This document shows positions 1-6,480 of a stretch of 7,056 bases of DNA, one piece after another (positions within the stretch are counted from its first letter, which is position 1; the number at the start of each line of letters is the position of its first letter). Origin of the DNA: Calditrichia bacterium (lineage in GTDB: Bacteria; Calditrichota; Calditrichia; RBG-13-44-9). The notes under the pieces are model-generated. The model was given only the letters and a program-made list of their open reading frames with translations. It searched no databases and had not been told where the DNA came from. Where the stretch lies: the NCBI GenBank assembly GCA_026991005.1, contig JALXCH010000186.1, positions 1 through 7,056 of the forward strand, in the 5' to 3' direction. A program made the position numbers and the translations under genes.

Positions 1-565
1 AGGTGTTTAATTCTTTAAATGACAGGACATTTCGGAAATTGTACTCTAAAATCATAGTCAACCCTTTTTTCTTTATTTTAAGATAATAATCGCTCTTTTG
101 CAAGTATTTTTCATAAATTATATTTTAAGAATCAGAAATATATTATTTTTGCAGTCTTTTTGCAAATAATAAATTATTGTATTGCTTAAATCGATTTAAT
201 ATGAAAAACGGCAATCTATTTTCTGTTAAAACATTTTTAATCTTGATTATACGGGTTAGTTTAGGAGCGGATTAAAGACAAAAAAGAACATAATACTGCT
301 ACGGGAAGAGTGATATGTTGAAGATTTTTTTAAATTATTTCCCTCTCAGGATTAACTCAACGTTTTACTTAATTTATTGATTTTTTACATATCCTCTTCT
401 GCAATCTTCCAGCCAGCACCGCAGCAATCTCGAACATTTCTTTTGTAATAGAACTACCCGGGATAGCAAGTTCTTACCTTGTGGAGACTGAGGATTTTCT
501 TGCTCCACTGTGTTTCGCTTGCTCACAGAGCCTTATGGGCAATGACATTTTGCACTCTGCAACTG

Positions 566-613
566 CTTTGCGCTCTTTGCGGTTAGAAAAGTTTAACCGC
601 AGAGTTCGCAGAG
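566..613. repeat. Imperfect palindrome of the CTTTGCGGTTA type
   Basis: The left arm (566-585) and right arm (594-613) match at 16 of 20 positions as inverted repeats around an 8-base loop (586-593). The arms read CTTTGCGCTCTTTGCGGTTA and TAACCGCAGAGTTCGCAGAG. The sequence continues to about 632 with CGCAAAGGACGCAATGAG, which repeats the same GC-rich words. From memory, similar 'ctctgcgtcctttgcg / gcggtta' sequences occur as dispersed intergenic repeats in many environmental bacterial genomes. I cannot confirm copy number from one window. Confidence 0.6.
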
Positions 614-797
614 AATACGCAAAGGACGCAATGAGAAATGTAAAAATGTAGAATGTAAACTTTTGCGTTCCACGAACCTGCTTGGTGTTTTTTGCAGTTT
701 AATATACCTTAATCCAGAAAACGAAAATAAACACCGCCTTTTAGATCCTAATTTTCTCTCAAAGATTCACAATCCCTACAAATAAATGTTTTTTAAA

Positions 798-824
798 ATC
801 CTGTCAATCCTGTTAATCCTGTCA
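798..824 (+). repeat. Three tandem 9-bp units (ATCCTGTyA)
   Basis: The units are ATCCTGTCA (798-806), ATCCTGTTA (807-815) and ATCCTGTCA (816-824), perfect apart from one C/T change in the middle copy. The array sits in AT-rich non-coding DNA. The 9-bp period could permit translation in one frame, but no open frame of note uses it. This word is familiar as a dispersed short repeat in Bacteroidota-like genomes; that is recollection, not something shown here. Confidence 0.75.
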
Positions 825-847
825 AAAAATACTTAATTATCTGTTAT

Positions 848-895
848 GGGCATCCATTCACACAAATGAATTTGTGGGTTAAGGACATTCAGTCC
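848..895 (-). repeat. Degenerate inverted copy of the right-end REP-like unit
   Basis: Read on the minus strand, 895-868 matches the segment 6731-6758 of the right-end unit at about 22 of 28 positions, sharing GGAC at the start and CCCACAAATTC at the end. The following bases (867-848, ending in GGATGCCC) resemble the hairpin region after the other right-end unit (6447-6473, ending in GGAATGCCC). A perfect 7-bp hairpin, CACAAAT (861-867) with ATTTGTG (870-876), lies inside. The GTCCC/GGGAC core itself is decayed. I infer an old inverted relative of the 6370-6760 family. Confidence 0.5.
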
Positions 896-1252
896 ATATC
901 GGGAAAATTTCAAATTATTGATTACACGAAAAACATTGCTCCGCTTCCAGCCCCCGGAAGTTCCGACCTTGAAAAATTTACGGTGGAAAATTCTCGGATT
1001 AATTCAAAATATTTTTTTCAAACTGAATTAAAAAAAGTAGAGGTCTTTAAAGTTGCTCACTAAAACGGGTATTTTAAGAGATTCCCCTGTGCTGACAATT
1101 TTTAATGGTAAAGTTAATTTCAATCATTTCAGTGGCTAATCAACGACTTCCTCATTAAGATTTTTCGTCCTGTTTGTGTAGGATTCCGGTGAAGTTCTTT
1201 GCTTTGCTCCTGGAGGAGATTGAGATCTCACGCGGGGCTTTAATGAGATTTT

Positions 1253-1315
1253 TCACCTTGCTCCCGCAGAAGATTCTTCGCCCCGCCTGCGGCGGGACTT
1301 AGAATGACAGGGTGA
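1253..1315. repeat. Nested GC-rich palindrome
   Basis: The core stem is CCCGCC (1282-1287) with GGCGGG (1291-1296) around TGC. Outside it, ATTCT (1273-1277) pairs with AGAAT (1301-1305). Further out, TCACCTT (1253-1259) pairs with AGGGTGA (1309-1315) apart from one mismatch. Just upstream lie two small palindromes, CTCCTGGAGGAG (1207-1218) and TGAGATCTCA (1221-1230). The string 'AGATTCTTCGCC...AGAATGACAGG' resembles a dispersed repeat I recall from many environmental genomes. It could form a cruciform or an RNA hairpin. There is no T-run after it, so a terminator is unlikely. Confidence 0.6.
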
Positions 1316-1524
1316 TTGAATTGTTGTGTAATCATTTGCTTATTTTATTAGCACAGACGGTAAGAGGTTCAATTCAAAAACAATAGGAAGGGCAAAGTTC
1401 CGGCAATTTTTGTTCAATCGTGTTCGAGCTGGATTTACGAATTGCAAATAAGAGGAGGTTTCTTCCAATCGGAACAAATTCGGGTGATTAACCAAAATTG
1501 GCAGGATTAGTCCAAAAGAAATTT

Positions 1525-3771
1525 TTATTTCACCAGAAACCGCTTCACGGTGCGGTTTCCCACATTATCCTGCACTTCAATTGTTAGGTGTATTTCCCCT
1601 TTCGCCGGGGAGGGAATGTGCACGGTAAGGCGGTCTTCCTCGGGATCGTACACAAACAGATGCCAGCGCCCGTTCACCCACACGTTAATGTGGGATTCCG
1701 CCCCGATACCCGTCTGTTCATCCTTCACCACAAATGTTAGATAACCTTTGCGGGAGAACAGCGTATCCCGGTGCACCCGTTGCGCCGGAAGCAACAGCGG
1801 AGGGATGGTATCCCGCCCCAGAGTAAACTGCTCCAGGCTGGTGACGCGCGCGGAAAATTGGTGGGTCAGGGAATCCCATTGGGCGGGCAGAAACGACCAG
1901 TCCCTCTCCCCGTGGGTACGGTAGAAAAGGGCAAGTCTGTCCCGGTGCCACAAACCTTCCGGTACGCGGAGCGAAATTTGCACCCCCCGATCGACCGGCA
2001 CATCGAACGGCTCGACATCGTAAATCGGTGTCAGGCAGCGGAAATCGCTCGGCGAAAGCGAGTCGGGGGGCAGGGTGCGGAGCATAATGGCGGTGGAATC
2101 GTACAGCGAGCCCGGCGAAAACCGGGCGCTAAACTGCCCATCCTGCGAGCGGAGGAGCAGGCTGTGCCCGGGACGATAATAGGCCATCCGGGGGAAGGAA
2201 CAGGGGAAAATGCGGGAGAACAAATCCCTGTTTTCCAGAACCCGGGAAACGGGAATATGAATTTCCGTAAGGTGCGGAGAAAGCGGGAAACGTACCATCC
2301 CGGGGAAAGGAGCTTCCGGTTTTTCCAGGATGGGGGGCAGAGGAAATTGGGAGGGATCGAATCGCACCACCACCCAGTTTTTCCGAATGCTGCAATGGAA
2401 CGGTGGGGAATCCGCCGAAGTTGCAGTGTCCCCTCTGGCGGAGCAGTTCAAATACAGCGGCCAGGTGGGGAAGCCGGTGGTGTCCCGTCCCAGGATTTTC
2501 AGCGGGCACTGTTCCTCCGGGAAGAGAGGGTTGAGGAAGAGCGCATAATGGTGCAGGTGCTCCCGAAAAAGATGTCCGGTAACCTGCAGGGAAGTATCCG
2601 GGTACCAGCGCTCGTTCTTCCGAAAATAAGCCTGAACCTCCTGCAACGGTTGGGGCGACTGCAGCCGCAGGAACATCTCGCTGGAATCCCGGCGGAAGAA
2701 ATCGTGTTGCAACCAGGCCGGGGTACCGTAGAGAAAATGAAATTGCAGATCCGCCGCATTTCCCCAATAATCTTCGATGTGAATATGTGCCGTGTGCAGA
2801 CCCGGCGAGAGGGTAGCCGGGGAAAGAATTCCACCGTTGGGCGGGGTGTCTTCGTACATATCCAGACTGTTTGCCGGATGGCGGAAAAAGTTGTGGTAAA
2901 TTCCCAGATGCCGCCGCCACAGGGAGAAATTTTTATCCAGCTCCACGAAGCGGGTGGTGCCGTAAGAGAAACGATCGTATTGCACGGAATACACCGTGTT
3001 GCTGTCCACCTGCAATTCTGCCCGGTAAAAGGAAAAGCGATTGCGCGCTCCGTTTGCCCAATCGTACACCTTGAGTGCCAGTCCCACAGTGCCGCTAATA
3101 TAAAAAGTATCCGGCAGGGTTACCTGCGATGCACCGTTCAAATCAACAAACAGAGTGTCGGGCTTCAGGTTGATGAAGGCATCGCCCTGCAGGGGTAAGA
3201 AGACAAGCTGGAACAACCGGGGCGGAATATTGTCCTGAATGACGTTGTGGTAGTAGGGCAGGGGATTAATGGGTTCGTTCCGGGAGTTGCGTAATTCGAA
3301 GTGAAGATGGGGAACGCCAATGCCGGTTTTGCCGGTACGAGCAATGTAATCGCCGCGCTTCACCGGAAACTGTTTGGGATCGAAATACAAATCCACCCGA
3401 TACTGTTGATGCTTCAGCCGGTAGCGCCGCACGTACTCTTCCAGGTCTTTGCGGAAGCGTTCCAGGTGCCCGTACACGGCAATATTGCCATCCTTAAGTT
3501 TCAGGTAAATGGCACGCCCGTAGCCGTAGGCCGAGACCCGAACGCGCATCACGTACCCGTCCTCTACGGCAAAGACTTTGTAGCCGGTGCGGTTCCAGGT
3601 TTTGATGTCGATTGCCGCATGGTAGTGGCGCGGGCGGAATTCGCAAAAACTGCTGCTCATCAGTTTGCTGGCATTGGTGGGCCAGTAATAGCGGGAAGGT
3701 TGCGCCCCCAGTTGTAGGACAATCAACAAAAGGAGCCAGAGCCCAAGACGAAAATATTTCCCCGATGCCAA
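1525..3771 (-). CDS. Exported M23-family metallopeptidase with long C-terminal extension
   Basis: This predicts a secreted zinc peptidase of the M23 (LytM/lysostaphin-like) family, which typically cuts peptidoglycan cross-links in the periplasm. I start it at TTG 3771-3769 because a GGAGG motif lies nine bases upstream and the product then begins with a normal signal peptide (K5, R8, hydrophobic 9-19, likely cleavage after A23). The open frame extends to a GTG at 3840, which has only a weak AAGGG upstream and would add 23 unlikely residues. Counting from the TTG, the zinc-binding residues look intact: H51 and D55 (HAAID), H102 (YGHLE) and HLH at 155-157. Of the 748 residues, only about 25-175 are peptidase. 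The rest looks like beta-rich, Ig-like modules, with D-x-W-G-N near 334-338 and a final module from about 665 ending in DNVGN. The length and layout recall Bacteroidota/Calditrichota M23 proteins. The gene follows tatD after 103 bases and is probably co-transcribed with it. Confidence 0.93.
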   Translation of the reverse strand: MASGKYFRLGLWLLLLIVLQLGAQPSRYYWPTNASKLMSSSFCEFRPRHYHAAIDIKTWNRTGYKVFAVEDGYVMRVRVSAYGYGRAIYLKLKDGNIAVYGHLERFRKDLEEYVRRYRLKHQQYRVDLYFDPKQFPVKRGDYIARTGKTGIGVPHLHFELRNSRNEPINPLPYYHNVIQDNIPPRLFQLVFLPLQGDAFINLKPDTLFVDLNGASQVTLPDTFYISGTVGLALKVYDWANGARNRFSFYRAELQVDSNTVYSVQYDRFSYGTTRFVELDKNFSLWRRHLGIYHNFFRHPANSLDMYEDTPPNGGILSPATLSPGLHTAHIHIEDYWGNAADLQFHFLYGTPAWLQHDFFRRDSSEMFLRLQSPQPLQEVQAYFRKNERWYPDTSLQVTGHLFREHLHHYALFLNPLFPEEQCPLKILGRDTTGFPTWPLYLNCSARGDTATSADSPPFHCSIRKNWVVVRFDPSQFPLPPILEKPEAPFPGMVRFPLSPHLTEIHIPVSRVLENRDLFSRIFPCSFPRMAYYRPGHSLLLRSQDGQFSARFSPGSLYDSTAIMLRTLPPDSLSPSDFRCLTPIYDVEPFDVPVDRGVQISLRVPEGLWHRDRLALFYRTHGERDWSFLPAQWDSLTHQFSARVTSLEQFTLGRDTIPPLLLPAQRVHRDTLFSRKGYLTFVVKDEQTGIGAESHINVWVNGRWHLFVYDPEEDRLTVHIPSPAKGEIHLTIEVQDNVGNRTVKRFLVK

Positions 3772-3780
3772 ACTAAAATT

Positions 3781-3785
3781 CCTCC
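3781..3785 (-). promoter_or_regulatory. Shine-Dalgarno sequence that decides the peptidase start
   Basis: On the minus strand GGAGG occupies 3785-3781 and is followed, after nine bases, by TTG at 3771-3769. The next codons give a short basic n-region and a hydrophobic core. No comparable motif stands before the upstream in-frame GTG at 3840, and an in-frame TAA closes the frame a few codons above that GTG. Confidence 0.75.
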
Positions 3786-3874
3786 GTAAAAAGAATGATT
3801 TGCCCGATGAATGAAAGCGGCATGTCCGTTTCTTGTACACAGCAACCAGCCCTTATCTATTCAAACTCCTGAAT

Positions 3875-4648
3875 TTACCAGCCAAACAACTCACGGGCGT
3901 TGGCGGAAGTCACCTGGCGCACTTCCTCTTCCGAAATTCCCCGGAGTTCGGCGTGTTTTTCGGCAATGTAGCGCACATAAGCCGGTTGATTGCGCTTGCC
4001 CCGGAAAGGAACCGGTGCCAGAAAAGGAGCATCGGTTTCCAGTAGAAGCCGGTTTAAAGGCACATGCCGTACCACTTCCTGCTGCTTAAAATTCTTGAAA
4101 GTGATAACCCCGGTAAACGAGATGTACATCCCCCGCTCCAGGTAAAACTCCGCATCGGTAATACTCCCGGCAAAGGAGTGCATCACTCCGCGCAGGGAAC
4201 GGATTCCATGAGCCCGGAAAAATTCCTGCATCTCCTCCTGTGCCTCACGATTGTGAATGACCACCGGTAAACTCAAATCCTCTGCCAGCTGGAGCATAGC
4301 TTCCAGCACCGGAAGCTGCCGGGGTAGGGGAACATCCTTCCAGTACAGATCCAGCCCAATTTCCCCGATGGCCACCACCTTCGGGTGGTTCTGGGCCATC
4401 TCCCGAATCTGCTCGCTCTGCATCTGCCAGCCTTCTTTCACGTCTGTAGGATGGATACCCACCGCCGCAAACACTTCGGGGAACTGCCCGGCAATCTGCA
4501 CACCATGGCGACTGGATTCCGCATCGATTCCCAGGGTGAGTATCCGCTCCACCCCTGCGCTGCGAGCCGCCTCCACCACCTCCGGCAAATCCTCCTGAAA
4601 TTGCTCCAGCTGTAGGTGGCAATGCGTGTCGGTTAACGGTGCTGGCAT
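3875..4648 (-). CDS. tatD: TatD-family metal-dependent hydrolase
   Basis: TatD/YcfH proteins are cytoplasmic TIM-barrel hydrolases that bind two divalent metals. Characterised members are DNases or 3'-5' exonucleases linked to DNA repair, and some relatives have other hydrolase activities. All the family's metal ligands can be seen in this 257-residue protein: H9 and H11 in DTHCHL, H66 in GIHPTD, E96 in GEIGLD, H132 in VVIHNRE, H157 in MHSFAG and D206 in ETDAPFLAP. The C-terminal NQPAYV and ANARELFG motifs are also typical, and the length is normal. The ATG is preceded by GAGG eight bases upstream (4660-4657). A candidate promoter lies close by. It is the first gene of the minus-strand unit, with the M23 peptidase next. 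The symbol is a family label: the ycfH-type and tatD-type subfamilies cannot be separated by eye. Confidence 0.97.
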   Translation of the reverse strand: MPAPLTDTHCHLQLEQFQEDLPEVVEAARSAGVERILTLGIDAESSRHGVQIAGQFPEVFAAVGIHPTDVKEGWQMQSEQIREMAQNHPKVVAIGEIGLDLYWKDVPLPRQLPVLEAMLQLAEDLSLPVVIHNREAQEEMQEFFRAHGIRSLRGVMHSFAGSITDAEFYLERGMYISFTGVITFKNFKQQEVVRHVPLNRLLLETDAPFLAPVPFRGKRNQPAYVRYIAEKHAELRGISEEEVRQVTSANARELFGW

Positions 4649-4673
4649 TCAAAAAACCTCATTATTTAAACAG

Positions 4674-4704
4674 CAAATTTACACCGTTCTGCGCATCCTC
4701 CAAA
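4674..4704 (-). promoter_or_regulatory. Candidate Bacteroidota-type promoter for tatD
   Basis: On the minus strand, TTTG (4704-4701) is followed after exactly 19 bases by TAAATTTG (4681-4674). This matches the known Bacteroidota pattern, TTTG at -33 and TAnnTTTG at -7 with 19-21 bases between. The predicted start of transcription, near 4668, would leave a leader of about 20 bases containing the GAGG ribosome binding site. The DNA is AT-rich, so a chance match is possible. Confidence 0.45.
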
Positions 4705-4765
4705 GCAGAAGTTCAAATATTTCTGGTTTCTTGATTCACCGGGTTTTATGAGTTATCTTTGTTGC

Positions 4766-4805
4766 CCTATTTGCCTGTTTTTCTTCTCGAAAAACAAGGA
4801 ATAGG
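4766..4805. repeat. Imperfect 15-bp hairpin between the divergent genes
   Basis: CCTATT (4766-4771) pairs with AATAGG (4800-4805), CC (4774-4775) with GG (4798-4799), and TGTTTTT (4776-4782) with AAAAAC (4790-4795) plus A4796. The loop is CTTCTCG (4783-4789), with small bulges at 4772-4773 and 4797. Only the two flanking genes, reading away from it, are near. It may insulate the two units, be an operator, or form a leader structure for the plus-strand gene. Confidence 0.5.
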
Positions 4806-5103
4806 ATGCCGAAGTTACTTGCAAGGGATGGCGGTTGACCTTTCATCAGAAGATTCCGATGAAATGAGATTCCTGCAAATCGACCCTGCGTAACGGGGCG
4901 GTTTCGTTCGAGTTTTTCTCTCTGTAAAAGGGTGAGGTGCGGAGTGATGCCCTCTGCAGAAGTAAAACCCGTGCGTGGAGGAGGAGATGCTCTTTGCTCT
5001 CGGGGAATAAGTTTTTGGTAGTGAGTGATGAGAAAGGAAAAAAGTAGGTAGAGATAGGGAATCGAAATAATTTTTTAACAACATTTTAATTTAAGGAGAA
5101 AGT

Positions 5104-6279
5104 ATGAAGAAGGATGGTGTTTTCGCAATCTGGATGGTGTTGATGCTGGTGTGGATGGCCCATGCGGCGGAGGTTACGGGTGATTGGTTATTGTTGCGCA
5201 TGGTAAAAGGAGACCAGACGCGGGAGGTGTTTCAGAAAATGAGCTTCCGCCCCGATGGGATGGTGGAACAAATGGGATTCCAGGTGGCATCCTGGTCTTT
5301 CGATGCCGGTAAAAAAGAAATTATGATGAAATCTGACCTGGACAAAGATTTTAACGGCGTTTTGAAGGTTAAGACGTTATCGGATAAGGAATTGGTTTTT
5401 GAGAAGGATGGAGCGGTTTATTATTTGCGGCGAATCGATGCCGCCAGGCTTCGGAAAGAGAATCAGGAGGCACAGCTAACCGGGGTGTGGCGCAGTACTG
5501 ATGGCGAAGAAGGTACCCAATATTTGAAATTTACCCTGCCGGATGAATTTACCCTGGTGGGTGTGCAGGAAGGCAGCAGCAGCGAATCCCATGGAAACTG
5601 GATGTACGACTCCCGGGAGAATGTGCTGTACGTTTTTGCCATGACCCATTTTTGTGATGGTAAAAATCAGGTGGTGGAGCACAGTCAGAATAGCTGGAAA
5701 ATAAAGAATCGGGGGCAGGAGATACACCTGACGCGTATGGAAGAGGTAAAGGTGGATACGCTAAGTTTTGCTGCCGAAGATTTGCCGGAAGGTGACCCGG
5801 CGGAATTACCGCTTGCCTGGAAAGAATCGAGCAACTGGTACTCCGTTTTAGCTGGAGTTAAGCAACTGGATTACCGGAAGGGCCATTTGCTAAGCGCTGT
5901 GGGCGTCCTGGAGTACCAACCCGTGGTCATTAAAGTGCAGGTGAATGAGGCCGAGAACTACCTCTCGTTTGCGTTCTCAACCTCCAGGCAGGGAGAAATG
6001 TCCCAGTATAAAGAAGCGGTTAAGGATGGAATGGAGGAGAACCCGTTTTTCCCGCAGGAGGAAATGCCGTTTTATCGAGTTGTGGGGCAGGAAACGATAA
6101 CCGTACCCGCCGGAACGTTTGCTTGCACGGTGGTAGAAGCGTACGATGATTTCGACGAACGCAAAATGAAGCTCTGGATGGTCAACGACAAACCGGGGGT
6201 GTACGCCCGATGGATTGAGTCCAAAAAGAATTTTAGCCGTCGCGATGTGTTCGTCTGGGAGCTGAATGAGATTCAATAA
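5104..6279 (+). CDS. Secreted protein with two tandem lipocalin-like modules and a third C-terminal module
   Basis: I do not recognise a named gene. The 391-residue product has a clear signal peptide (KK, then a hydrophobic stretch to about 18, with AHA-AE cleavage after 21), so it is exported; no lipobox cysteine is visible. Residues 24-111 and 125-212 look like two copies of one fold. Each opens with a GDW/GVW motif (26-28 and 127-129) and a 'LTG-x-W' or 'VTG-x-W' style strand, continues through beta-strands with an 'F-x-P-D' turn, and ends in YLRRI or HLTRM. This resembles lipocalin-like domains found in Bacteroidota. Residues 235-391 form a third module containing GQETITVPAGTFACTVVE (328-345) and a KLWMVNDKPGVYARW segment, a pattern I associate with DUF3108-like beta-rich proteins. 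The ATG is preceded by AAGGAG five bases away. It stands alone, divergent from tatD. Ligand binding is a guess from the fold only. Confidence 0.9.
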   Translation: MKKDGVFAIWMVLMLVWMAHAAEVTGDWLLLRMVKGDQTREVFQKMSFRPDGMVEQMGFQVASWSFDAGKKEIMMKSDLDKDFNGVLKVKTLSDKELVFEKDGAVYYLRRIDAARLRKENQEAQLTGVWRSTDGEEGTQYLKFTLPDEFTLVGVQEGSSSESHGNWMYDSRENVLYVFAMTHFCDGKNQVVEHSQNSWKIKNRGQEIHLTRMEEVKVDTLSFAAEDLPEGDPAELPLAWKESSNWYSVLAGVKQLDYRKGHLLSAVGVLEYQPVVIKVQVNEAENYLSFAFSTSRQGEMSQYKEAVKDGMEENPFFPQEEMPFYRVVGQETITVPAGTFACTVVEAYDDFDERKMKLWMVNDKPGVYARWIESKKNFSRRDVFVWELNEIQ

Positions 6280-6291
6280 AGAGAGGAAAAA

Positions 6292-6329
6292 ACAGAAGGG
6301 GCAATCCCGGAGGGAATTGCCTCTTCTGT
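6292..6329. terminator. Strong hairpin after the secreted-protein gene
   Basis: The arms at 6293-6305 (CAGAAGGGGCAAT) and 6316-6328 (ATTGCCTCTTCTG) pair over 13 positions with one G-T wobble. A6292-T6329 extends the stem, and an inner CCC/GGG (6306-6308 with 6312-6314) closes it. The hairpin begins 13 bases after the stop codon. An A-run (6287-6292) precedes it, but no T-run follows directly; the first is at 6342-6346. As an intrinsic terminator it is therefore better formed for transcription on the minus strand, from the repeat region leftward. It may still end the plus-strand message or protect its 3' end. Confidence 0.6.
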
Positions 6330-6369
6330 GAAAAAGCCGAATTTTTCAAGAAATGTCCTGGTAAATAAA

Positions 6370-6450
6370 TTGTGCCGATAGAATGTATGTACATCCCAAT
6401 ACCGTATAACCCGTCCCGTTAGGGACGGAATGCACCTCGCTCACAAATTC
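6370..6450 (+). repeat. REP-like unit A (about 80 bp) with CCGTCCC/GGGACGG stem
   Basis: The core hairpin is CCGTCCC (6411-6417), GTTA, GGGACGG (6422-6428). The unit aligns with unit D (6680-6758) over its whole length. Both start with TTG...CGATA, pass through ACAT(T)CCC, share ACCCGTCCC and GGGACGG, and end in CACAAATTC. They are direct copies that have diverged, mostly in the loop and the AT-rich spacers. Confidence 0.7.
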
Positions 6451-6468
6451 CATTTATGGGAATGGAAT
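6447..6468. repeat. Perfect 8-bp hairpin following unit A
   Basis: ATTCCATT (6447-6454) and AATGGAAT (6461-6468) are perfect inverted repeats around TATGGG. The hairpin overlaps the last bases of unit A and is followed by GCCCA. A weaker relative of this segment occurs on the minus strand at 867-848. Confidence 0.65.
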
Positions 6469-6480
6469 GCCCACCCACAC

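Larger units (their letters stand above)
1..1524. other. AT-rich non-coding stretch with scattered repeats
   Basis: I see no gene here that I can support. The first 400 bases are very AT-rich and low in complexity. From about 400 the composition becomes mixed and several short palindromes and repeats appear, listed separately. A small hairpin (CTGTG 508-512 with CACAG 524-528) sits in a GC-richer patch. The only notable open frame, 866-1063 plus (65 codons), has no ribosome binding site, begins inside a hairpin and a degenerate repeat copy, and reads like random AT-rich translation, so it is not called. The downstream end of the minus-strand peptidase gene lies at 1525, and I see no convincing terminator hairpin just beyond it. 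Confidence 0.7.
4649..5103. other. Divergent intergenic region between tatD and the secreted-protein gene
   Basis: These 455 bases separate two divergent genes and hold no gene I can support. The 4815-5084 minus open frame reads as a low-complexity S/T/H/R-rich string without a ribosome binding site or a recognisable feature. The tatD-proximal side carries the candidate promoter. The other side (about 4806-5092) is unusually long for a leader and purine-rich near its end. It contains TTTCATC (4841-4847) with GATGAAA (4858-4864), a perfect 7-bp inverted repeat with a 10-base loop. A TTGACC at 4835-4840 could be a -35 box, but the matching -10 is poor. The 5104 gene has a strong AAGGAG at 5093-5098. 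Confidence 0.6.

Noticed and set aside
9..20. AATTCTTTAAAT at the left end repeated at 6982-6993
   Set aside because: A 12-base AT-only-plus-one word is expected to recur by chance in AT-rich DNA, and the flanks do not continue the match convincingly.
381..396. TTTTTTACATATCCTC as a partner end for the insertion-like terminus at 6761
   Set aside because: The two would face outward instead of enclosing an element, several bases differ, and no transposase lies between or beside them.
866..1063. 65-codon plus-strand open frame
   Set aside because: It has no ribosome binding site, its ATG lies inside a hairpin and a degenerate repeat copy, and its composition matches the AT-rich surroundings. 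I see no recognisable motif.
2129..2920. 263-codon minus-strand frame inside the peptidase gene
   Set aside because: It overlaps the real gene in another frame on the same strand, has a low-complexity P/G/S/R-rich translation, and has no separate start signal.
1771..3198. 475-codon open frame antisense to the M23 peptidase gene
   Set aside because: The opposite strand encodes a peptidase with intact zinc-binding residues. The antisense product is rich in G, R, Q and P, with no domain, and arises from the GC-rich codon pattern of the real gene.
4815..5084. 89-codon minus-strand frame in the divergent intergenic region
   Set aside because: The translation is an S/T/H/R-rich string without a signal, domain or ribosome binding site, and it would lie antisense to the likely leader of the 5104 gene.
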